64,000 bases of DNA, from contig NZ_FPEI01000005.1 of assembly GCF_900117415.1 (NCBI RefSeq), positions 868,001 to 932,000 on the forward strand, given 5' to 3'. Shown here in pieces: positions 51,423 through 58,992 of the stretch. The notes under the pieces were generated by a model, which saw only the letters and a program-made list of their open reading frames with translations, was not told the origin of the DNA and did no database searches. The stretch's first letter is position 1. Every line of letters begins with the position of its first letter. The stretch comes from Hyphomicrobium sp. CS1BSMeth3. GTDB taxonomy: Bacteria > Pseudomonadota > Alphaproteobacteria > Rhizobiales > Hyphomicrobiaceae. The position numbers were made by a program, and so were the translations under genes.

Positions 51423-52253
51423 ATGCAGGACGGCGGACAGCAGCAGACCACCACGAAGGACGGCGCCTCGTTCCTGAGCGAGGCCCGTCATGATGCGGTT
51501 GCCGTCCTGACGCTGACGCGCCCGGCGGCTCGCAACAGCCTGAGCCTCGACATGCTGGCGGCCTTGCAGTCGGCGATCGACCGGCTGTCGGGCGAGCGCG
51601 GCGTCAGTGCCGTGGTTCTGGCGGCGACGGGGCCGGCCTTCTGCGCCGGGCATGATCTCAAAGAACTGACCGCACATCGCAGCGACGCGGACGGCGGGCG
51701 CGGGTTCTACGCGCTGACGATGATGCGCTGTGCGGCGGTCATGACGTCGATCATGCGCAGCCCGAAGCCATTCATCGCCGCTGTCGAAGGTGTCGCGACA
51801 GCAGCGGGCTGCCAGCTCGTGGCGACCTGCGATCTAGCCGTGGCGGGTGCGGCCGCACGATTTGCGACGCCCGGCGTCGACATCGGGCTTTTCTGCTCGA
51901 CGCCGATGGTGGCGCTCACCCGCAACGTGCCGCGCAAGCGCGCCATGGAGATGTTGCTGCTCGGCGAGATGATCGGCGCGCGCGAGGCGGCGGACTACGG
52001 GCTGGTCAACCGCGTCGTGGCCGAGGGCGGGGCGCTCGACGGCGCGCTCGCGCTTGGCCGCACGATTGCGAGCAAATCTCCGGCGACGATACGGATCGGC
52101 AAGGAAGCCTATTACGCCCAGATCGAGAAGCCGGTCGCCGAGGCCTATGCTTATGCGAGCGATGTGATGGTGCGGAACATGATGCACCGGGATGCCGAGG
52201 AAGGCATCGGCGCATTCATCGAGAAGCGCCCGCCCGCTTGGAAGGGCGATTGA
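51423..52253 (+). CDS. Enoyl-CoA hydratase family protein
   Basis: Crotonase-fold protein of 276 residues from ATG 51423. Oxyanion-hole segments AFCAGHDLKELTAHR and EGVATAAGCQLVATCDLAVA are intact, and FATPGVDIGLFCSTPMVALT resembles the ECHDC3/EchA-like group, whose substrate is unsettled. It heads a tight group with a VOC protein (2-bp gap) and a CoA-binding protein (4-bp overlap). Confidence 0.85.
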   Translation: MQDGGQQQTTTKDGASFLSEARHDAVAVLTLTRPAARNSLSLDMLAALQSAIDRLSGERGVSAVVLAATGPAFCAGHDLKELTAHRSDADGGRGFYALTMMRCAAVMTSIMRSPKPFIAAVEGVATAAGCQLVATCDLAVAGAAARFATPGVDIGLFCSTPMVALTRNVPRKRAMEMLLLGEMIGAREAADYGLVNRVVAEGGALDGALALGRTIASKSPATIRIGKEAYYAQIEKPVAEAYAYASDVMVRNMMHRDAEEGIGAFIEKRPPAWKGD

Positions 52254-52255
52254 AA

Positions 52256-52699
52256 ATGATACCGCAGCGGATGACGCTGGTGACACTCGGCGTTGCCGAT
52301 GTGGCGGTTTTGCGCCGCTTCTATGAGGGCCTCGGGTTTCGCGCGGCGGGCTTCGACAGCGAAGGCGTGGCGTTCTTCGACATGAATGGCGTGGTGCTCG
52401 CGGTGTTCGGGCGCGAGGATCTCGCCGAGGACGCCAACGCCAAGCTCGAGAGCGGGAGCGCCCACGCGCGCATGTCGCTCGCCATCAATCTCGAGAGCGA
52501 GGCCGCGGTCGATGCAGCCATGGCCTTTGCGGCCGGGCACGGCGGGAGGGTCACGCAGCCTGCGCGCAAGGTGTTCTGGGGCGGCTACGCGGGCTACTTC
52601 GCCGATCCGGATGGATTTCTCTGGGAGATCGCCTACAACCCATTCTGGCCGCTGGATGCAGATGGCCGCCCGCAACTACCACCGCCGACGCGCCCATGA
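52256..52699 (+). CDS. VOC-family protein (glyoxalase/dioxygenase fold)
   Basis: 147 residues with two beta-alpha-beta-beta-beta modules: RMTLVTLGVADVAVLRRFYE and GLGFRAAGFD at the start, and FWGGYAGYFADPDGFLWEIA at the end, the last with the usual metal-ligand glutamate. Members include glyoxalases, epimerases and resistance proteins; function not assignable. Translationally coupled to both neighbours. Confidence 0.82.
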   Translation: MIPQRMTLVTLGVADVAVLRRFYEGLGFRAAGFDSEGVAFFDMNGVVLAVFGREDLAEDANAKLESGSAHARMSLAINLESEAAVDAAMAFAAGHGGRVTQPARKVFWGGYAGYFADPDGFLWEIAYNPFWPLDADGRPQLPPPTRP

Positions 52700-53232
52700 A
52701 CCACGACCGCTATGACGACACCTACGTTGCCGCGATCCTGAACGAGAGCAAGGTGATCGCGATGGTGGGCGCTTCGGCGAACATCAACCGGCCGAGCTAC
52801 TTCGCGATGAAGTATCTGCTGGGCAAGGGCTTCCGCGTGATCCCGGTCAATCCTAGCCTCGCGGGGAAGGAGATCCTCGGCCAGAAGGTGGCGGCGAGCC
52901 TCGCCGAGATCAATGAGAAGGTCGACATGGTCGACATCTTCCGCAACTCGGAGGCCGCACTCGAAGTCGTGCGCGAGGCGATTGCGCTCAAGGACAAGCT
53001 CGGGCTCAAGGTCATCTGGATGCAGCTTGCGGTGCGTAACGACATCGCGGCGGCCGAGGCAGAGGCTGCGGGGCTGAAGGTCGTGATGAACCGCTGTCCG
53101 AAGATCGAGTACGGGCGGCTCTCCGGCGAGATCGGCTGGGCGGGCGTCAATGCGGGCATGGTCAGCTCCAAGCGGCCGCAGCTCGGCACCGTCGGTGTGC
53201 AGAACCACGTCATCCGGCCGCGTTCGACATAG
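52696..53232 (+). CDS. CoA-binding domain protein (YccU type)
   Basis: 178-residue Rossmann-fold protein. VIAMVGASANINRPSYFAMK (the nucleotide loop), FRVIPVNPSLAGKEILGQ, DMVDIFRNSEAALEVVREAI and VVMNRCPKIEYGRL match the stand-alone CoA-binding family. It likely binds CoA or an acyl-CoA; the catalytic role, if any, is unknown. It overlaps the VOC gene by 4 bp. Confidence 0.88.
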   Translation: MNHDRYDDTYVAAILNESKVIAMVGASANINRPSYFAMKYLLGKGFRVIPVNPSLAGKEILGQKVAASLAEINEKVDMVDIFRNSEAALEVVREAIALKDKLGLKVIWMQLAVRNDIAAAEAEAAGLKVVMNRCPKIEYGRLSGEIGWAGVNAGMVSSKRPQLGTVGVQNHVIRPRST

Positions 53233-53273
53233 ACCCACGAGCGGGCGATTGCGCGGATGCAACGCGGGCGATC

Positions 53274-54524
53274 TCAGCCGCCATTCTGATTCTTACGATA
53301 CCAGCGGCCCATGAGCTCGATGGCGATCGTGGCCAGGAGGGCGCTGATGAAAAGGACCGTCACGCCGACCGTGCTGCCCCAGGTGTCGAGGATGAAGGCG
53401 TAGACCGTCGGCGCAAGGGCGCTGACGACGAGGATCGGCGTCGCGATCAGGCCGAGCACCCGCCCATAGCCTTCGGCGCCGAAGAGTGCGAGCGGCACCG
53501 CACCGCGCACGATGGTGATGACACCCTGCGAGGCCCCCATGAGCAGCGTGAAGGCGAGGATCGGCGCGAAGGCGCCTTCACTATAGAGAAGCAGCAGCAA
53601 CGAGAAGGGCAGCGCGCCGATGGCAAAGCGCGCGACTGTAAAAGAGTGCAGATTGCGGCCGAAGACGATCTCGATGACGCGGCCGCCGAACTGCGCGAAA
53701 CCTTTGAGCGAGGCGATCCAGACGGCCGTGGCGGTGGCCATGCCGGCGGTCTCGAACAGCGGCACGAGCTGGACCGAGACGACGCCGAAGACGAAGCCGT
53801 TGAGCGACATGATGAGCGCGAACAGGATCATGCCGATGGTCCGCGCGCGCCCCTTGAGCGGGGCGCCGTCGACCGCGCGGGCAGCCATCGTCGCGGCGGG
53901 GGCATTGTCCGGGCGGGTTTCGCGCACCGAGAGACCCCACCAGTTGAGCGGCAGGCAGACGACGAGGTTGATGAGCGCGAAAATGAGCAGCGTATTGCGC
54001 CAGCCCACGGCCTCGGAGAGCTGGTGGCCGATGACCCAGAACACGGAGGAGGCAAAGGCGCCGTAGAGCGTGAGATAGGAGATGGCCTTGCGTCCGCGGC
54101 TCGGCGCGACCTGTACGGCCGAGGCGAAGGCCGCATCGTAGAGCGACATGCGCATGGCAACGCCGAGGAAGGCCCACACGGCCAGATAGGCGATCCAGTG
54201 CGAGACCATGGCGAGAGCGGCGAGGCCGATCGCAATAAAGACGGCGCCAAGGCTCATAACCTGGCGGCCACCCCACTGATCCACGAGCCGGCCGATGGAC
54301 GCCGAGACCAGCCCTTGCATGAGCATCGCGACCGTAAAGCCGAGGAACACGAAGCTGCGCATGAAGCCGAGCTCGTTCGCGATCGGGGTCGCGAGCACGC
54401 CGAGGCAGTAGAAGGCCGTGCCCCAGGCCGTGACCTGCGTGATGCCGACGGCATGAACCGTCCGATACATCGGGTCCCGCCACCAGGGGAGGCGCGGAGG
54501 GGCGGTATCGGATGGTTTTTGCAT
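53274..54524 (-). CDS. MFS transporter
   Basis: 416-residue inner-membrane transporter with about twelve helices; the major-facilitator loop between helices 2 and 3 is visible as GRLVDQWGGRQVMSLGAVFI and a central charged loop separates the two halves (near residue 205). The substrate is unknown; no linked catabolic gene. The ATG at 54524 lacks a clear Shine-Dalgarno, so a leader-poor or later start is possible. Confidence 0.82.
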   Translation of the reverse strand: MQKPSDTAPPRLPWWRDPMYRTVHAVGITQVTAWGTAFYCLGVLATPIANELGFMRSFVFLGFTVAMLMQGLVSASIGRLVDQWGGRQVMSLGAVFIAIGLAALAMVSHWIAYLAVWAFLGVAMRMSLYDAAFASAVQVAPSRGRKAISYLTLYGAFASSVFWVIGHQLSEAVGWRNTLLIFALINLVVCLPLNWWGLSVRETRPDNAPAATMAARAVDGAPLKGRARTIGMILFALIMSLNGFVFGVVSVQLVPLFETAGMATATAVWIASLKGFAQFGGRVIEIVFGRNLHSFTVARFAIGALPFSLLLLLYSEGAFAPILAFTLLMGASQGVITIVRGAVPLALFGAEGYGRVLGLIATPILVVSALAPTVYAFILDTWGSTVGVTVLFISALLATIAIELMGRWYRKNQNGG

Positions 54525-54667
54525 AGGTGGCGGGCGGGTAGGTATGGGCGCCGATGTCAGCAGACAGGCCGGTGGCTCTCCGATGCTCCGGGCGAGCCCC
54601 GATGCAACGCTTTTGTGACAATTGATGTATCTCATAGAGAAGAGGATTCTCAAACGAGAACAATTCG

Positions 54668-54681
54668 CGTCAGACATGACG
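54668..54681. repeat. Small palindrome in the MFS-rlmJ intergenic region
   Basis: CGTCA - GACA - TGACG, perfect, lies in the 219-bp divergent region, with GAGAA - GAGGA - TTCTC just before it. Either could bind a regulator; there is no further support. Confidence 0.25.
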
Positions 54682-54743
54682 ATTGCGGGCGGCTGGGCCC
54701 GCCGCTTGACAAGCCGGCCGCCCGGGTGCTCGACGCTTCGCTC

Positions 54744-55595
54744 ATGAACTACCGCCACGCCTACCACGCCGGGAACTTTGCCGATGTGCTCAAGCATGTC
54801 GTGCTGTCGCTCGTGCTCGTCCACATGGCGAAGAAGGAGGCGGCCTTCCGCGTGATCGACACGCACGCGGGGATCGGCATGTACGACCTCACGAGCATTG
54901 CGGCAGAAAAGACGGGCGAGTGGAAGGGAGGGATCGGCCGGCTGATCGGGCCGGAGGCTGCTCCTCTCCCAGAAGCTGCGGCGGCGCTGCTCGCTCCCTA
55001 CCTGAATGCGGTCCATGCGCTCAATCCCGATGGCAGGCTGCACCGCTATCCTGGTTCGCCGTGCCTGGCTCTGGCGCTCATGCGCGCGCAGGACCGGCTC
55101 GTCGCCAACGAGCTGCACCCTGAGGACGCGGAAACGCTCACGCAGAATCTGGCCGGCGATCGGCGCGCCAAGGTGCTCGGCCTCGATGGCTGGCTCGCGC
55201 TCAAGGCGCAGCTTCCGCCGAAGGAGCGGCGCGGTGTCATTCTCGTCGATCCGCCGTACGAGGAGACCGGGGAGCTCGAGCGGCTGGCCCAGGGTCTTCA
55301 GAATGCACGGCGGCGATTTGCAGGTGGCGTGTACCTGCTGTGGTATCCGATCAAGGACCCGCGACTCATCGCGCGGTTCCATCAGGCGATCTCGAAGGTC
55401 GCGCCACCCGAGACATTGGCGGTCGAACTTCTCATCCGAGAGCCGTCGGATGCCGATCGACTCAACGGCTCGGGTCTCATTGTCATCAACCCGCCATACA
55501 CGCTCGAGGCGGACCTCACAGAGTTGCTGCCCGAGCTGAGCGAGCGACTTGCCGTCGGCTACGGAGCACGCGCCGAGATCGTGCGACTCGGCTGA
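54744..55595 (+). CDS. rlmJ: 23S rRNA (adenine-2030-N6)-methyltransferase
   Basis: SAM-dependent rRNA methyltransferase, 283 residues against 280 in E. coli. Landmarks: MNYRHAYHAGNFADVLKHVV at the N-terminus, DTHAGIGMYDL for SAM binding, the catalytic DPPYE in ILVDPPYEETGELERL, and the C-terminal GSGLIVINPPYTLEADL. The longer frame upstream is rejected because this N-terminus is invariant in the family. Confidence 0.95.
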   Translation: MNYRHAYHAGNFADVLKHVVLSLVLVHMAKKEAAFRVIDTHAGIGMYDLTSIAAEKTGEWKGGIGRLIGPEAAPLPEAAAALLAPYLNAVHALNPDGRLHRYPGSPCLALALMRAQDRLVANELHPEDAETLTQNLAGDRRAKVLGLDGWLALKAQLPPKERRGVILVDPPYEETGELERLAQGLQNARRRFAGGVYLLWYPIKDPRLIARFHQAISKVAPPETLAVELLIREPSDADRLNGSGLIVINPPYTLEADLTELLPELSERLAVGYGARAEIVRLG

Positions 55596-55857
55596 GCGAT
55601 CTCTGCCGAGCCTTATCCTGCCTGGATTTCCGGCACGTTGCCTCTATGCCGTAGCTTCACGGAATTGTGCTTTGCCCGCATGATTTGACGGTCGGATATT
55701 TTTCGATGCGGGCTGGTGTGCCTGCGCCGACATGCATCAGTGGCCCGCCTGCCAATCGGCTAGGCAGGCGCGGGGGCATGGAGATGCGAGGGGCATTTGC
55801 GTCTCCCGAGCGGAAGGCAAGGGTTGCTCACCACCCTCGTGGAGAAGGATGGCAGGC

Positions 55858-56073
55858 ATGCGGCAGACGGGCGTCGTCAAGTTTTTCAATCAGACTAAGG
55901 GTTACGGTTTCATTAAGCCAGACGAGGGCGGTGCAGATGTTTTCGTGCACGTCTCGGCAGTCGAGCGCTCCGGCGTCGGCTCCCTGACGGAAGGCCAACG
56001 CATTTCTTTCGAGACCGAGCCGGACAAGCGCGGCAAAGGTCCCAAGGCGATCAACCTGCAGATCTCGGGTTGA
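55858..56073 (+). CDS. Cold-shock domain protein
   Basis: 71-residue single-domain OB-fold RNA chaperone. RNP1 is NQTKGYGFIKPD and RNP2 is DVFVHVSAVERSG. ATG 55858 fits the usual family N-terminus (TGVVKFF) and has AGG nine bases upstream; ATG 55849 sits directly on the ribosome site. The 262-bp region upstream contains GCCCGCAT...ATGCGGGC, which could fold in the mRNA leader, as is common for regulated csp genes. Confidence 0.94.
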   Translation: MRQTGVVKFFNQTKGYGFIKPDEGGADVFVHVSAVERSGVGSLTEGQRISFETEPDKRGKGPKAINLQISG

Positions 56074-56107
56074 TCCTCCCGCGCTTCGCGGAAGGCCGGC
56101 TTGGTTA

Positions 56108-56122
56108 GGTCACCCGGTGACC
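56108..56122. repeat. Perfect 15-bp palindrome after the csp gene
   Basis: GGTCACC - C - GGTGACC, 34 bp after the cold-shock stop and 130 bp before the next start. It is too short and tight for an RNA hairpin loop, so it looks more like a protein-binding site, perhaps for the downstream gene. Confidence 0.3.
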
Positions 56123-56252
56123 GGCCGCGCGGACCTTTTCGCGGTGTGTATTTGGGTCGCAACAGTCTGCGCAATTCTGAAATCTCTGTTTCCAGAAATG
56201 TAACCATATCCCCCTAGCCTCAGGTCGTGGTCACGGTCCTGGGTGAGGCGCT

Positions 56253-57323
56253 ATGGGTATCTTGAATGGCGTTGCAGTCGACGAGATCAGTGCGCGTGGA
56301 AGCATTCGTGACAGCGACGTTGCGGCCATGCGGCGTGCGTTCAACGAAGACGGCACCATCTCGACATCTGAAGCCGAAGCGCTGCTGTCGCTGAACAGTG
56401 CCTGCCGCGTGACCGATGCCGCTTGGGCGCCTTTCTTCATCGAGGCGCTGACCGACTACGTCGTCCATCAGTCCGAGCCGGACGGCTACATCGTCGTCGA
56501 CAAGGCCGACTGGCTCATCGCCCGCGTCAGCCGCGACGGCCACATCACCACGAATACCGAGCTCGAGTTGCTGCTCAACGTGCTCGACAAGGCGCGCTGG
56601 TCGCCGCCGAGCCTCGCCGCGTTCGCGCTCGCGCAGATCCGCGATGCGGTGATTTCGGGCGTCGGCGTGACGCGCGCCGGCCAGATGCTCAAGCCCGGGA
56701 TGATCGGCCAGAGCGAGATCGACCTCATCCGCCGCATTCTCTACGCGTTCGCCGGCGACGGCGGCATCGCGGTGACGCGTGCCGAGGCCCAGGTTCTGAT
56801 CGCGATCAACAAGGCGCTGGCCCCCGGCAAATGCTCGCCGGCCTGGACCGAGCTGTTCGTCAAGGCGGTCGGTGCCTCGGTGCTGGCGAGCCTCGGCCAT
56901 CACATCCCGCCGCGCGAGGAGACGCTGAGGATCGAAGTCTGGGCGAAGGATGCCGATACTCGCGGCGCGAGCGTGCTTCTGGCAGACGCCGCCAGCAGCC
57001 GTGAGGCGGGAGCGACCGCGCGCGAGCGCATCGGCCATTTCCTCGGTCGCATGGTCGCGGGCGGCGCGGGGAGCGTTTGGAGCACGTTCCGCATGCAATC
57101 GAGCGAGGAGCGCGCGCTGGCGCGGCTCGAGCGGCAGCGCCTCGAGATCGTCACGCAGGAGCGCATCGACGATGCCGAATGCCAGTGGCTGATCGAGAAC
57201 CTCGGCATCGGCGGCAAGCTCGACACCAACGAGCTCGAGCTCCTGGCTTTCCTCCAGCGCGAGAGCCCGATGCCGCATCCCGAGCTCGCAGCGTTCGCGG
57301 CACGGCACGGCGTGGCGGCCTAA
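56253..57323 (+). CDS. Unrecognised protein with four DG-x-I-T repeats
   Basis: 356 residues, no signal peptide. It contains four related units of about 45 residues: near 27-71 (NEDGTISTSEAEALLSLNSA), 89-134 (SRDGHITTNTELELLLNVLD), 163-211 (GDGGIAVTRAEAQVLIAINK) and the C-terminus (IGGKLDTNELELLAFLQRES). Each has an acidic DG turn, a Thr/Ser and a Glu-rich helix, then a second helix often starting with a Trp or Ala pair. The pattern recalls EF-hand or TerB-like metal-binding helices but lacks the full EF loop. The third and fourth repeats are separated by a 100-residue insert. Function unknown. Confidence 0.65.
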   Translation: MGILNGVAVDEISARGSIRDSDVAAMRRAFNEDGTISTSEAEALLSLNSACRVTDAAWAPFFIEALTDYVVHQSEPDGYIVVDKADWLIARVSRDGHITTNTELELLLNVLDKARWSPPSLAAFALAQIRDAVISGVGVTRAGQMLKPGMIGQSEIDLIRRILYAFAGDGGIAVTRAEAQVLIAINKALAPGKCSPAWTELFVKAVGASVLASLGHHIPPREETLRIEVWAKDADTRGASVLLADAASSREAGATARERIGHFLGRMVAGGAGSVWSTFRMQSSEERALARLERQRLEIVTQERIDDAECQWLIENLGIGGKLDTNELELLAFLQRESPMPHPELAAFAARHGVAA

Positions 57324-57624
57324 AGCATCGACGCTTCAGGCACGCCGCTACAGTTTCGTGGCACGGGCGAGCATGGCTTGCCCTTGACCGAGCGTTCGGC
57401 AGTTCATACGGTTCCCGGTAGCTGCCATTTCTGGACGCCGTGCCCTGTCAGGGCCGTTTCACCGCACGAGGCCTGCGGTGGGTTCAGCCGGAACTGAAGC
57501 GGCTCATCACACACACTGCTGAAGCTTGGCTCGTCGCGCGCGATGCGGCGGCCCGCTGATGCGTTGCGATGCCGAACCTGGTCTCAGAGACCGGGGCGAA
57601 CAGCATTTCTCATGGAGGAACCCC
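57324..57624. other. Intergenic region with two small hairpins
   Basis: 301 bp without a gene. GCCCTG - T - CAGGGC (57442-57454) and CACCGCA - CGAGGCC - TGCGGTG (57460-57480) are perfect inverted repeats that could end the upstream transcript; neither has a T-run. GGAGGAA at 57614-57620 is the ribosome site of the next gene. Confidence 0.4.
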
Positions 57625-58947
57625 ATGATCAATCGCCGCCAATTGCTCATTTCCGGCGTGGCCTCGATGGCCGCGGCGCCGGCCCTCGCACAACCGGCTG
57701 TCGTAACAGGGGAGGGAGCGCTGTTGCCGCGCGACGCCAGCGGGCGGCCGCGCATCGTCATTGCCGGCGGCGGCTGGGGTGGACTTTCGGCGGCGCGCCA
57801 TCTGCGCGAGCAGGTGCCGAATGCCGAGGTCATCGTGCTGGAGCGCAATCCGGTCTTCTGGTCATGTCCTATCAGCAACAAGTGGCTGATCGATGTGGTC
57901 AACACCGACTACCTGCTGCACGACATGACACAGCCGGCGCGCAAGTACGGCTACCAGCTCGTGCAGACGGAAGTGATGGCCATCGAGCGCGATAAGAAGC
58001 AGGTGCGCACGGCCCACGGCCGCATCGACTACGACTACCTCATCCTGGCCGGCGGCATCCGCAATGCCTACGGCGCGTGGTTCGGTAATGACGCGAAGGC
58101 GATCAGCCATACGCGCAAGTCGTTCCCATCGGCCTACATCCCGAACAGCGAGCACGTCGCGCTGAAGAAAAAGATCCATGCCTTCAAGGGCGGCACGATG
58201 GTCATGACCCTGCCGCCGCCGCCGCATCGCTGCCCGCCCTCGCCCTACGAGCGGGCGTGCATCATGGCGTGGCACTTCAAGAAGAACAAAATTCCCGCGA
58301 AGATCGTCATCCTCGATCCCAAGCCGCGCATCATGCCGATCGGCGAGGGCTTCCGTATGGCCTTCCAGGAGCTCTACCCCGACATCATCCAGCATGTGCC
58401 GAATGCCGGCGTGAAGGAGGTCGACCCCTTCAACAAGAAGATCAAGACGGCGGCCGGCGAGTTCGATTTCGACGATGCGATCCTGATGCCGCCGCATCAG
58501 GCCGCCGACATGGTCTGGTCCGCCGATCTCATCGGCAAGAATGCCGAGGGCAAGCCGACGGGATGGGCGGATATCCATCCAACCATGCTGCATGCGAAGG
58601 CCGATGACCGCGTGTACGTCATCGGCGATGCCATGGGCTTCATCTCGAAGCAGTTCGGCCATTATCCCAAGAGCGGGCACGTCGCGAACTACATGGGCAA
58701 GATCGTCGCGACGTATATCGGCCAGCGCATCAAGGGGGCCGAGGTCAAGACGCTGCTGCCGGACAACCTCTGCTACATGATGGTCAACGGCGAGCCGCGC
58801 GAGGCGATCTCCGTGCAGTTCGACTACGAGCTGCTGCCCGACGGCACCGTCCAGCAGACGCAGCTCGATGTCGATATCCGTTCGCCGGATCTGCTGGAAG
58901 AGGACTTCAAGTGGGCGCAGCGCATGTACGGCGATTTCCTCGCCTGA
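57625..58947 (+). CDS. Flavocytochrome c sulfide dehydrogenase-like flavoprotein
   Basis: FAD-dependent oxidoreductase of the FCSD/SoxF family, 440 residues, which in known members oxidises sulfide in the periplasm. A Tat-like signal (NRRQLLISG...) precedes the FAD loop IVIAGGGWGGLSAARHL. Cysteines match the three functional positions of FCSD: C81 in FWSCPISNKW (covalent FAD site), one in HRCPPSPYERA and one in NLCYMMVNGEP (the redox disulfide pair). Start at ATG 57625 after GGAGGAA. No cytochrome c subunit or sox gene lies beside it, so the electron acceptor and true substrate are open. Confidence 0.82.
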   Translation: MINRRQLLISGVASMAAAPALAQPAVVTGEGALLPRDASGRPRIVIAGGGWGGLSAARHLREQVPNAEVIVLERNPVFWSCPISNKWLIDVVNTDYLLHDMTQPARKYGYQLVQTEVMAIERDKKQVRTAHGRIDYDYLILAGGIRNAYGAWFGNDAKAISHTRKSFPSAYIPNSEHVALKKKIHAFKGGTMVMTLPPPPHRCPPSPYERACIMAWHFKKNKIPAKIVILDPKPRIMPIGEGFRMAFQELYPDIIQHVPNAGVKEVDPFNKKIKTAAGEFDFDDAILMPPHQAADMVWSADLIGKNAEGKPTGWADIHPTMLHAKADDRVYVIGDAMGFISKQFGHYPKSGHVANYMGKIVATYIGQRIKGAEVKTLLPDNLCYMMVNGEPREAISVQFDYELLPDGTVQQTQLDVDIRSPDLLEEDFKWAQRMYGDFLA

Positions 58948-58992
58948 TGGTGCGCGGAAGGTCCGAGCTGCGGCCGGATTACGGGTCGCGGC

